A DNA stretch of 49,734 nucleotides from Zoogloea sp. Lineage in GTDB: Bacteria > Pseudomonadota > Gammaproteobacteria > Burkholderiales > Rhodocyclaceae. Every line of letters starts with the position of its first letter. Positions within the stretch are counted from its first letter, which is position 1. The position numbers and the translations under genes were made by a program. Below the pieces are notes generated by a model. That model ran no database searches, had not been told where the DNA came from, and saw nothing but the letters and a program-made list of their open reading frames with translations. Shown here in pieces: positions 24,279 to 32,557 of this stretch. The stretch spans positions 1 through 49,734 of the forward strand of contig NZ_JAOAUU010000092.1 in NCBI RefSeq assembly GCF_030157465.1, in the 5' to 3' direction.

Positions 24279-24307
24279 GCGCGTATCCGTAATCACGGAT
24301 ACGCGCT
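24278..24307. terminator. Perfect 13-bp hairpin between convergent genes
   Basis: AGCGCGTATCCGT-AATC-ACGGATACGCGCT is a perfect stem-loop starting at the HDOD stop codon and ending just before the last EPS-operon stop on the other strand. It lacks a T-run on either side, so it may stabilise 3' ends or block read-through rather than act as a classic terminator. Confidence 0.55.
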
Positions 24308-24310
24308 GGA

Positions 24311-26290
24311 TCAAAAGCGCCGGAAAATCGTTTCGACGCCCTCGCCGCTCTCGACACTGCCGCGCCACACCACCGTGGTGCTGGGCACGATGCGGTCGTA
24401 GCCACGGGAAATCCACCCCGCCAGCGGTTCGTTCGATCCATGCAGGATGCTCACCTCACCGTCCGGCGGCAGGATCATCGCGAGACACACCGGCCCATTG
24501 GCAATACTGATCCCGTCGGGCGTGCAGGTTACGTTGCACTCTTCGCTGAAATGCCAGTTCAGCGTAACCGTCTGGGTGGTCGAACCCTGCACTTCGTCGC
24601 GCACCGTCAGGCGGTCGCCCAGCTTGTCGAACTCCCAGCTGCGCCGGTGCACCGGGCGCCCCGGCAGGCGCCGGTAGCCATCGTGCTCGGCCACCAGCCG
24701 GTCGAGCACGCGGTTGGTATCCCGCACCACAACGCGGGTCTTGTACTTGCGGGTCCACATGAACTTTCCACCCGACACCGCCTGGTCCACGCCGCCGATG
24801 CACAGCGTGTTGTGCATGGCGGTGCCGCGGAAGGCATCGCGCCACGGCCCGGCGCCGTGGTAGGTGCCGGTACCGGGATCGACGAGAAACTCCCGCCCGG
24901 CCACCGACAGCGTGAAGGACAAGGCATCCGCATGGCCGTGGGCCGCGATCCCGCCGAGCCCGAGCGGGCCGGCGTCGGCAACGATGCGGAACTCGTCGGG
25001 AGTATCCAGGTTGGCGCCCAGCACAAACACCCCACCCTGCGGAAAATCGGTGCGGGACGTGGCCGGCACGGCCTGCAGCAGCAGGCTGTCGAAGGCGGCG
25101 CAGGCTTCGCGCCCGAGCAGCCAGCGGGTGCGCAGGTCGACGATGCCGGCCTTGCGCGCCAGTGCCGGGTTTGAGAACAGCAATGCGCCGGTTGCCAGCT
25201 GGCTCTGGAAGGGGCAGCCAGCGGCCCCCAGCGACAGCCCCGAGACCCGCCCGTCATCCGCGTCACCGAACATCGGCACGTTGCCGCCGGCATCCATGAT
25301 GGCGGCAACGTATTCGAGCATCGCCTCCATGCGCTTCCAGTAGGCCTCGGACATCGGCTTGCCGGTGGCCCGCGCGGCGAGCCCGGCAAACAGCAGAAAA
25401 TCCCATACGAACTGCTGGTAGGACGTGGTCTGCTCGAGGTTGACCCCATCCGGCGCGTTTTGCGCCAGCGCCTCGCGCTCCAGCCCTTCGCGGGCGATCC
25501 GGCGCCACTGCTTGGCGTCCTCCCAGAAGGGCCAGGTGGCGCCCGCCACGAAGAGCCCGGACAGCTCGCCGATCAAGTGATTGTTGGCCGATGAATGGCG
25601 CGACATGTGCCCGCGGATGAACTCGGCGTGGCGCCACACGCTGTTGAGCCAGTCGGTGCGCAGCACCTTGCCGATGGGGTGCTCGAACAGCGGCGACTGC
25701 AGCCCGCCGATCATTTGCCACACCGTGGCCCAGTTGATCAGCCGGATGCCGGCCTCGAGCGCGCTCGACCAGTTGGCGCCAAGAGCGTGCGGGCACTGCA
25801 CGAACCAGCTCTCCAGCAGGGTGCCGACACCTTCGAGGTAGCGCGCATCGCCGGTGATCTGCCAGGCCTGGGCCAGGCACACCATTTCGAGGTGGCGGTT
25901 GGGCTCCCACAGATACTTGATGTCGCCGGTCTGGGCCGGGTTGCGAAAGGACATCACCTTGCCGTAGCTCAGCGGCAGCAGCGCGCCCTTGTCCGGGTTG
26001 CGGTTCCATTCCGGTGGAAAGCCCAGGGCCTCGGTATCGCGGGCCAGCACCCGCCACTGGCCGGACAGCAGTTCGTTGGCCCGTTGTATGGTCAGCCCGG
26101 CTTCTTCCGGCAGTTCGCGGGGCAACCAGCGGGCGCCGGGACGGTCCAGGCGAATCAGTGGCACGTCCGTCGGTGCGCGACGCCGCTCCATGGCGCGGCT
26201 GGCCGTCGAACCGGCGCGCCCCATGATTTCGGCAACCGACATGCAGCGCAAGCGGTTCCAGTACCAGCCCACCTGGGTCAGATTAGACAT
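24311..26290 (-). CDS. Heparinase II/III-family polysaccharide lyase-like protein
   Basis: 659-aa protein, last gene of the EPS operon. The N-terminal alpha/alpha barrel-like region (GWYWNRLRCMSVAEIMGRA, then the NNHLIGELSGLFVAGATWP block) resembles the heparinase II/III N-terminal domain. The C-terminal half, with GLGGIAAHGHADALSFTLSVAGREFLVDPGTGTYHG, carries the His and Tyr typical of the catalytic Heparinase_II_III domain. Such proteins in EPS loci are thought to cut uronic-acid-containing polymers and set chain length. No clear signal peptide is seen, which is odd for an export-linked lyase. The ATG chosen overlaps the upstream stop by 8 bp; a GTG three codons earlier is possible. Confidence 0.88.
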   Translation of the reverse strand: MSNLTQVGWYWNRLRCMSVAEIMGRAGSTASRAMERRRAPTDVPLIRLDRPGARWLPRELPEEAGLTIQRANELLSGQWRVLARDTEALGFPPEWNRNPDKGALLPLSYGKVMSFRNPAQTGDIKYLWEPNRHLEMVCLAQAWQITGDARYLEGVGTLLESWFVQCPHALGANWSSALEAGIRLINWATVWQMIGGLQSPLFEHPIGKVLRTDWLNSVWRHAEFIRGHMSRHSSANNHLIGELSGLFVAGATWPFWEDAKQWRRIAREGLEREALAQNAPDGVNLEQTTSYQQFVWDFLLFAGLAARATGKPMSEAYWKRMEAMLEYVAAIMDAGGNVPMFGDADDGRVSGLSLGAAGCPFQSQLATGALLFSNPALARKAGIVDLRTRWLLGREACAAFDSLLLQAVPATSRTDFPQGGVFVLGANLDTPDEFRIVADAGPLGLGGIAAHGHADALSFTLSVAGREFLVDPGTGTYHGAGPWRDAFRGTAMHNTLCIGGVDQAVSGGKFMWTRKYKTRVVVRDTNRVLDRLVAEHDGYRRLPGRPVHRRSWEFDKLGDRLTVRDEVQGSTTQTVTLNWHFSEECNVTCTPDGISIANGPVCLAMILPPDGEVSILHGSNEPLAGWISRGYDRIVPSTTVVWRGSVESGEGVETIFRRF

Positions 26291-27677
26291 TTGATTCACT
26301 ACTCCTGCTCAACCGGCTCACGATCTGCCGGAATTTTCCGTTCCGTGTGCGCGCGATCTGCGCCACACGCTCGATTCTGATATTGACCTGCGTGCCCAGC
26401 CGCTCGCGGGCCCGCTGCAACAGGGCCGACTCGGCCCGCGGGCCGAATTCGGGGGCCGCCACGATGCGGATGCACACGTCGTCCAGCCGCTCCTGCACCA
26501 CCTGGGCTTCAATCAGCCCGCGGAGGCCCGAGAAGATCCAGTCGAGCATCACCACGTGGCGGCCATCCGGCGTGTGGATGGCGTCGTCCACCCGGCCGAG
26601 CACCCGCTCGACAACGCGAAAACGTCGCCCGCAGGAGCACTCGAAGGCCGGGTCGGCCAGCACCACCCGGTCTTCCGCGCGGTAGCGCAGGAAGGGCATG
26701 CTGCGATTGCCGAAGCCGGTGCCGATGAGGCTGGCCGTGCCGTCCCCGTTGGACTCGAACTCCACGCAGCCGTAGTCTTCCATCACGTGGTAGCGACCGT
26801 GCTCGCAGGTGCCGATGGCCGCCACCCGCTCGAAAGCACCGTACCAGTCAAAAACGCCGCAACCGAAACGCTCGGCAATCACCTTGCGATCGGCAGCGCT
26901 GAGGGTTTCGGACGAGGTGACGATGCAGCGCAGCGCGCGGCCGCGATACACCCGGTCGTGATCCTCCAGCCAGCGGGCCAGGTAGCTCACCGACGAGGGA
27001 TAGGCCTGGAGCATCACCGGATCGAAGCGCTCCAGCGCCTCGATGTAGGCGGCGCCGTTTTCCGGCTTGAGGTGGAACGAGGACAGCATCAGCATGTTGT
27101 CCGCCCGGTTCATGCGCCACAGATGGCCGCCGGACTGCGCCATCGGCACCACCGGATCACCGCGCAGCCAGGCCCGCCGCTCGCCATGGCGATAGCCGGC
27201 CCACTGCGCCTGACGGTCGACAAAGGCCTGCTCGAAGGCGATCGCATCCCGGTCGCGCCAGCCCGGCATCGCTTGGCCGGTGGTACCGCTGGTTGAACCC
27301 TTGAAACGCAGCCACGAGCCGCCCTCGGCAAGCAGTCGCGGGCCGGCAGCAATCACGTCCTGCCGGGTCAGCTCGGGAATCTCGCGCAGATCATCCAGAT
27401 GCTGCCAGCGTGCGGGGTCGATGCCGGCCTGGGCAAACAGATCACGGTAATAGGGCACCCGCTGCCGGGCATGCTCGGCCAGCTTGCGCACCGATTCCAG
27501 CTGCAAAGCCTGCCACTGGGCCGGCGCCAGCCACTGGCTGCGCTCGATGGAAGCGGCCGTGCGCCTGAGCATGCTGCGCGCGCTGAGCGCTGCGCGCAGC
27601 CGGCTGTTCAGTGCCAGGATTTCTTCCTGCACGCAAAACGGCGACTGGCGATAGAGAGTGGAGTGACTGGAGATCAT
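26283..27677 (-). CDS. CapK/PaaK-like adenylate-forming enzyme (copy 1)
   Basis: 464-aa protein of the phenylacetate-CoA ligase/CapK family. The ATP-binding loop is KGSTSGTTGQAMP near residue 140. FDWYGAFERVAAIG corresponds to the adenylate-binding block. FECSCGRRFRVVERVLGRVDD is the CxCGR segment of the family. RYRAEDRVVL replaces the usual RYRTGD. CapK proteins occur in capsule and O-antigen loci and are thought to activate a carboxylate as an AMP ester. Which acid is used, and whether transfer is to CoA or directly to the glycan, is unknown. The start MISSHSTLYRQ lies 7 bp after the GT4 gene. Confidence 0.85.
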   Translation of the reverse strand: MISSHSTLYRQSPFCVQEEILALNSRLRAALSARSMLRRTAASIERSQWLAPAQWQALQLESVRKLAEHARQRVPYYRDLFAQAGIDPARWQHLDDLREIPELTRQDVIAAGPRLLAEGGSWLRFKGSTSGTTGQAMPGWRDRDAIAFEQAFVDRQAQWAGYRHGERRAWLRGDPVVPMAQSGGHLWRMNRADNMLMLSSFHLKPENGAAYIEALERFDPVMLQAYPSSVSYLARWLEDHDRVYRGRALRCIVTSSETLSAADRKVIAERFGCGVFDWYGAFERVAAIGTCEHGRYHVMEDYGCVEFESNGDGTASLIGTGFGNRSMPFLRYRAEDRVVLADPAFECSCGRRFRVVERVLGRVDDAIHTPDGRHVVMLDWIFSGLRGLIEAQVVQERLDDVCIRIVAAPEFGPRAESALLQRARERLGTQVNIRIERVAQIARTRNGKFRQIVSRLSRSSESNV

Positions 27678-27684
27678 GACCGCC

Positions 27685-28788
27685 TCAAACTTTCCTTTGA
27701 CCCGGCGTGGCATCCAGCTCGCGCCAGGCAGACTCCAGCAGATCGCTCACACGCTCGATGCCGTAAGCCTTGAGCACGCGCCGGCGCCCGATCTCGCCCA
27801 TGCGGCGGGCCTCTGCCTCATCGGCCAGCAAGGGCTTGAGGGCCGCCACCAGCGAGGCCACATCGTCGGGCTCGGCCAGCCTGCCGCTGTAACCTTCGAT
27901 CACCACCTGCGGAATGCCCCCCACGCGGGTGGCGACAACCGGCAGGCCGGCCGCCTGGGCTTCGAGCACGGCCATCGGCACGCCTTCGAAACGCGACGGC
28001 AGCACAAAGATTCCGGAGCGGGCCAGCAGCCGGGCCTTGGCCGCGCCGGCAACCCAGCCGGGCAGCTCGACCCGTCCGGCCACACCGGCCGCGATGGCGG
28101 CGGTACGCACGCCTTCCAGATCGCCCTCGCCGGCGATGATCACCTTGAGCTGCGGCCGCACACCGGCCAGCCGGGCCAGCGCCTGGATCAGCACAAAAAC
28201 GCCCTTTTCTTCTTCGAGCCGGCCCAGAAACAGCAGGGTGTGCGGCTCACGGATGACATCGGCCGGCAGCTCGGCCGGAAGCACCGGGTTGGGCAGCACG
28301 CGCACGTCGGGGTGGCCGATGTTCTGGCGCAGCCACGTGGCCCAGCTTTCCGACAGCACGAACACCACCCGCGCCTTGTGCACGGTGCGCTCGACCCACG
28401 CCCGTTCGAGCCGCGACAGGCCCGCGTGGTAGCGGTCGAAAGCCCCGCCGTGCAGATGAAACACGTAAGGCTTGCCGGCCAGCCGGGCCAGCGCCAGAAA
28501 AAGGCTCTTGCGCCGAAAGCTGGCGTTGGAGGCCGAATGGGCATGCACCGCCGCCACCCGGCCGGCCAGCAGCAGGCCGGTAAAGCGCAGCAGCGCCGTG
28601 ACCAGGGCCACCAGCTTGCGGCCGGCGCTGCCATCCATGTAGGTGGGCAGATAGTGCAGCGCGCGGCCCTCGCCCAGCCCGGCCTCGCGCCAGATGCGCA
28701 AAACCGAGGCGATGCCGCCCCGCGCCGCCGGATCGGGGCCGAGCATCACCAGTGCCGGACGCGGGGAAGCGGGCAGTTCAGTGGGCAC
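27685..28788 (-). CDS. Glycosyltransferase family 4
   Basis: 367-aa GT-B fold glycosyltransferase, probably adding one sugar to the lipid-linked EPS repeat at the inner membrane. The N-terminal domain has PDPAARGGIASVLRIW, the acceptor-side glycine loop, and VHAHSASNASFRRKSLF. The C-terminal domain has LLFLGRLEEEKGVFVLIQAL, typical of GT4, and the donor-binding SRFEGVPMAVLEAQAAGLPVV, the EX7E motif. It lies between the two CapK-like genes, overlapping the upstream one by 11 bp. The donor sugar cannot be told. Confidence 0.93.
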   Translation of the reverse strand: MPTELPASPRPALVMLGPDPAARGGIASVLRIWREAGLGEGRALHYLPTYMDGSAGRKLVALVTALLRFTGLLLAGRVAAVHAHSASNASFRRKSLFLALARLAGKPYVFHLHGGAFDRYHAGLSRLERAWVERTVHKARVVFVLSESWATWLRQNIGHPDVRVLPNPVLPAELPADVIREPHTLLFLGRLEEEKGVFVLIQALARLAGVRPQLKVIIAGEGDLEGVRTAAIAAGVAGRVELPGWVAGAAKARLLARSGIFVLPSRFEGVPMAVLEAQAAGLPVVATRVGGIPQVVIEGYSGRLAEPDDVASLVAALKPLLADEAEARRMGEIGRRRVLKAYGIERVSDLLESAWRELDATPGQRKV

Positions 28789-30208
28789 GGACAGCCTCCT
28801 CGGCCTTGATGTGCTGGATCATCAGGCGCCGCTTGCCCCGCGCCGTGCGCTCGATGTTCGGCACCACCTGCAGCTCGGCCTCCACTAGGCCGAGGAGCTT
28901 GGTGTTGAAGTAGTTGTCGAGCACGCTGATCACCGACGGGGCCAGCGGCGTGGCCGACTGCAGGCGCACGATGATGCGGCCCGGCGCGTGCTGCTCGTAC
29001 TGGCAGGCCTCGACCTGCAGGAACTCGGGCGGACGCAGCCCGCCCAGCGACGCCACCGGAATGCGTCGCCCGTCGCGGCCCACAAAATAATCGTTGTTGC
29101 GCCCGTCGATGCGCTCCAGCACCGGGTAGCCCGGCAGTGCCGGATGGGACGGCCCGGCCGACCACATGGCCAGGTCTCCGGTGCGGTAGCGTATGAAGGG
29201 CATGGCCTTGTTGTCGAAGCCGGTCGCCACCACTTCGCCCTGTACGCCGGGCTCGGTGATCTGGCGGCCTTCCTCGTCGATGAGTTCCACATGGCCATAC
29301 AAGGGCCACACAAAATAACGGTGATCGTCCGGCATGGAGCCGGCCATCACGGAACGTTCGGAATGGCCGTAATGCACCAGCACCGGGCAGCCGAACACGC
29401 GCTCGATGAGCGCCACCATGTCCGGCTCGGCCGATTCCGAAAACAGCTGCACCCCGCGAACCGCAGCGACAAAGCGCGGCACGGGGTTGTAATCCAGCCA
29501 GCGCGCCAGCTCATAAACCGCCGACGAATAGCCCTGGATGAAGCTCACCCCATGCTCGATGGCGGCCTCCACGTGGCGGGGCATGTAGGCCGCGTCCAGG
29601 TGGTTAGGGCTGATCCAGAGCATGCGCTTGATCGGCTCGTAGCTTTGCAGCGGGCCGTCGTCGGCCGCCGAGCCGCGGACGTTGCGCCCGCGCAGTGACA
29701 GCACCGCATCCTGCCGGGTCAGGCCGATGCGCTGGCTGAAGGCTTCGATGTAGGCCGCTTCCTTGGCCCGCGAGACGCCCTTGTGCAGCGAGAAGCGGAA
29801 CGGTTCGGACACCGAGCCGCTGGTCTGCATGGGCAGCCGGTCGGCAGCGGTGCAGGCCGTCGAAAGGTAGTTTTCCGGCGCGCGTTTGTAGTCCAGCTTG
29901 GTCATCAGCGGAAACAAGGCCAGCCATTCGCTGGCCGGCATGTCGGTCAGCAGCTGGGCCGCCAGCGCGGCATAGGCCGGCACGGTGCCGGCGGCCCAGC
30001 GCAGGGTTTCGCGCAGGCGGTCGTCGGCCAGCTGCTTGATCTCGGCGGGCGACGCAAGCGCCGCCTCGGCGCGATAGCGCGGGTAATCCTTGCCGTGACG
30101 CAGGCGGTCCGGCAGCAGGCCGTAGAGGCGCCCCAGCGGCTCCTTCACCCACGCGGGCGCGTCCATGTAGCGCTTCAGCCAGCGGTAGCCCCAGTCTTCG
30201 ATTGCCAT
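28778..30208 (-). CDS. CapK/PaaK-like adenylate-forming enzyme (copy 2)
   Basis: 476-aa protein of the same superfamily as the other CapK-like enzyme of this operon, but clearly diverged from it. PMQTSGSVSEPFRFSLHKG is the ATP loop, LFSESAEPDMV and LVHYGHSERSVMA the central block. MPFIRYRTGDLAMW is the intact RYRTGD motif, and ERIDGRNNDYFVGRDGRRI the hinge toward the C-terminal domain. The closing TARGKRRLMIQHI has the conserved Lys region. It should activate a carboxylic acid as an adenylate. The ATG giving MAIEDWGYRW follows the GT26 gene by 10 bp. Confidence 0.85.
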   Translation of the reverse strand: MAIEDWGYRWLKRYMDAPAWVKEPLGRLYGLLPDRLRHGKDYPRYRAEAALASPAEIKQLADDRLRETLRWAAGTVPAYAALAAQLLTDMPASEWLALFPLMTKLDYKRAPENYLSTACTAADRLPMQTSGSVSEPFRFSLHKGVSRAKEAAYIEAFSQRIGLTRQDAVLSLRGRNVRGSAADDGPLQSYEPIKRMLWISPNHLDAAYMPRHVEAAIEHGVSFIQGYSSAVYELARWLDYNPVPRFVAAVRGVQLFSESAEPDMVALIERVFGCPVLVHYGHSERSVMAGSMPDDHRYFVWPLYGHVELIDEEGRQITEPGVQGEVVATGFDNKAMPFIRYRTGDLAMWSAGPSHPALPGYPVLERIDGRNNDYFVGRDGRRIPVASLGGLRPPEFLQVEACQYEQHAPGRIIVRLQSATPLAPSVISVLDNYFNTKLLGLVEAELQVVPNIERTARGKRRLMIQHIKAEEAVRAH

Positions 30209-30218
30209 CGTGGCTCCT

Positions 30219-30950
30219 TTAGCGCTTGACCCATTCGCGCGCAAACAGCGCAACGAAGGCCATGTCGTCGATGAAATAGCGGCGGAACATGCGCCGCGGT
30301 TCCTGCAGGAACCGGTAGAACCATTCCAGGCCGGCGTTCTGCATCCACACCGGGGCCCGCTTCACGAGGCCGACCGCCACGTCGAAGGTGCCGCCCACGC
30401 CCATCGCGAAGGGCACTTTCATGGCCGCCTGGTAGCGCGCCAGAAATGCCTCCTTCTTGGGCGAGCTGATCGCCACGAACAGGATGTCGGGCCGGGTGGC
30501 TGCGATCTCGGCCACCACCTTTTCTTCTTCCTCGGGCGTCCAGTAACCGTTGCGGTAGCCGGCCAGGGTGAGGCCGGGGTAACGGGCCGAATACAGGCGC
30601 GCAACCCCGCTCACCACCTCTTCGCGGGCGCCCAGCAAAAACACCCGCCAGCCCTTTTCGGCCGCGCGGGCCATCAGGGCCTCGAACAGATCGACGCCGG
30701 TCACCCGCTCCTTGAGCGGCTTGCCGAGCAGGCGCGAAGCCCACACCACGGGCATGCCGTCGGCGTTGATCAGGTCGCAGTCGTTGATGATCTGGCGCAG
30801 CGCCGGATCCCGATTGGCCTTGACGATCTTGTCCACGTTCACCACCACATGCTGGTGCGGCTTGCCCGAGCGGATGAAGCCCTCGACCACTTCGAGGGTC
30901 TCGGCCATGTTCAGGTTGTCCACCGCGCAGCCCATCAGATGCGTTCTCAT
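30219..30950 (-). CDS. WecG/TagA/CpsF-family glycosyltransferase (GT26)
   Basis: 243-aa glycosyltransferase, similar in family to WecG, which transfers N-acetylmannosaminuronate, and to TagA. Family marks are VVVNVDKIVKANRDP with the downstream DLINADGMPVVWASRLLG, GWRVFLLGAREEVV, DILFVAISSPKKEAF, and the late block GVGGTFDVAVGLVKRAPVWM then GLEWFYRFLQEPRR. It probably works on the second sugar of the undecaprenyl-linked repeat. Its ATG overlaps the upstream stop by 4 bp (ATGA). Confidence 0.95.
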   Translation of the reverse strand: MRTHLMGCAVDNLNMAETLEVVEGFIRSGKPHQHVVVNVDKIVKANRDPALRQIINDCDLINADGMPVVWASRLLGKPLKERVTGVDLFEALMARAAEKGWRVFLLGAREEVVSGVARLYSARYPGLTLAGYRNGYWTPEEEEKVVAEIAATRPDILFVAISSPKKEAFLARYQAAMKVPFAMGVGGTFDVAVGLVKRAPVWMQNAGLEWFYRFLQEPRRMFRRYFIDDMAFVALFAREWVKR

Positions 30951-32557
30951 TGCGTTTTCCCGCCGGAATTATCCGGACTGCCTCCGGCCGGCTGCGTGGC
31001 GTGGGGCACGGCCCGCGCCGCGCGCCCGGCGGCAAAGCGTGACCGTCTTGTCAGATAGTCGAAAACAGTCAGTCCGGACTGATGGCTGATGGTGTGCACG
31101 CAGGCGATTCCCGGCTGCCAGCCCGGGTCGATGCGCCTCTCGGTTTCCTCGACATATTCGGTCGGCGTCAGCTTTTCGATGCGGCGCAGGTTGAGGGCGT
31201 GGCCGTATTCAGGCACGCACACCTGGGCCGGGCGCAGCAGCTTGCCCTCGTGGGTGAACACCGGGCCGGCCGGCCGGGCAAAGCGCGCATCGGCCACCAC
31301 CGGGTTGGCCGCGTGGGGCAGCCAGGGGCCGAGGGGCGTTTCCGCGTAGTAGGCGTGCAGCTCGTCGTGCTTGTCGGCGCCGGGCTCGGACACATTGCCG
31401 AGCAGCCACCACCGGCCCTCATGGGTGAACAGGGTTGCATCCACCATGTCGATGCCGGTGAGGATGTCGGCCTCTTTCTCCCAGCGGTCCGGCAGGGCCA
31501 CACAGCGGTAAAGCTCGACGCTGCGGTTGGCGCCGCTCTCGGGCACCATCCACAGCGTGTCCTTCCACCAGAACAGGAAGGGGTAGGACAAGTGCCACGG
31601 CTTTTGCATGACCGGCACCGGGTCTTCCCAGCGCCCATCCTGATGGACGCGCATGGCCTTCAGGGTACCCTTGCCTTCCCGGTAGATGACTTCCTCGATG
31701 AACACCCACCAGCCTTCGCCGGCGGCGGGCCACACCATCGGGTCGGCCCAGAAGCGGTCGGCCGGGGGCTGGATCAGGGTTGTCGCGGCCGGGTCGAAGC
31801 AGATCTCTTCGCCAAACGCCAGGGCCAGGCCCCACTGATCGCAGCTCAGGGCCTTGCTGGCCGAACGCGACACGGTGCGCTGGAGCAAGGTGGCAAAGCG
31901 CGCCCGCGCCGGCAGGGCCGCAGATGCCGCAGCGGGCCCCGACCCATCGTGCGGGCGGCCGGGCTCGTCGTCCTGCGCCAGCCGCAGCAGGGCGCGGCGA
32001 ACCATGCCCATGCCTTTGGCAATCGCGCGGCGGCGGTTGCGGCGGATCGAAAAGCTGCACGATGCGCCCAGCGAATCGTCGATCAACTGACCGTCGATCA
32101 CCGATTCAAGCCGGATCACCGTGCTGTCGTCACCATCCACAACCGGCGCCGCACCGGCCAGCGGGTCCACCGCCGGACGGCCCGAGAGCATCAGCGTCCA
32201 GTGACGGGCGGGGCCGGCTGGAATCGCGGCGGGGCGTGCGCGCAGGTCGAGCAGCACGTCGCAGCCCTGCTCCGCCAGCCATTCGCCCGCGGCAACGCCT
32301 GCCGGACATTCCGCCACGCCGTCCGGAGTGGCCAGGTTTACGCTGCGCAAGGGCGAGGCGCCCCGGTCGAACACCAGCCCGTCCACCCGGTCGGCCCAGT
32401 CGGGCTCGGGCAGCGGCAGCGTATCGCGCACGCATGCGGTGAGATGGATGCCCGGCAGGGCCAGACAGTCGCCCACCAGGCGGGCCACCCAGCCGGGAAC
32501 CGGGCCGGCCGGCAAAAAAACGGCAAGACGAATAGTCATGGGCTCAGGTGCACTCAT
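30947..32557 (-). CDS. GINT1-like sugar transferase with N-terminal formyltransferase-like region
   Basis: 536-aa protein. The C-terminal part (about 245-520) resembles the N-terminal domain of plant glucosamine inositolphosphorylceramide transferase, a five-bladed propeller-like fold. It shows RFWADPMVWPAAGEGWWVFIEE, KPWHLSYPFLFWWKDTLWMVPESG, MVDATLFTHEGRWWLLGN and ARFARPAGPVFTHEGKLLRPAQ. The N-terminal part starts MTIRLAVFLPAG and has GCDVLLDLRA, as in formyltransferase-like domains. It may build or decorate the EPS repeat, but its biochemistry is not established to my knowledge. It starts in an ATGA overlap with the flippase gene. Confidence 0.75.
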   Translation of the reverse strand: MSAPEPMTIRLAVFLPAGPVPGWVARLVGDCLALPGIHLTACVRDTLPLPEPDWADRVDGLVFDRGASPLRSVNLATPDGVAECPAGVAAGEWLAEQGCDVLLDLRARPAAIPAGPARHWTLMLSGRPAVDPLAGAAPVVDGDDSTVIRLESVIDGQLIDDSLGASCSFSIRRNRRRAIAKGMGMVRRALLRLAQDDEPGRPHDGSGPAAASAALPARARFATLLQRTVSRSASKALSCDQWGLALAFGEEICFDPAATTLIQPPADRFWADPMVWPAAGEGWWVFIEEVIYREGKGTLKAMRVHQDGRWEDPVPVMQKPWHLSYPFLFWWKDTLWMVPESGANRSVELYRCVALPDRWEKEADILTGIDMVDATLFTHEGRWWLLGNVSEPGADKHDELHAYYAETPLGPWLPHAANPVVADARFARPAGPVFTHEGKLLRPAQVCVPEYGHALNLRRIEKLTPTEYVEETERRIDPGWQPGIACVHTISHQSGLTVFDYLTRRSRFAAGRAARAVPHATQPAGGSPDNSGGKTQ

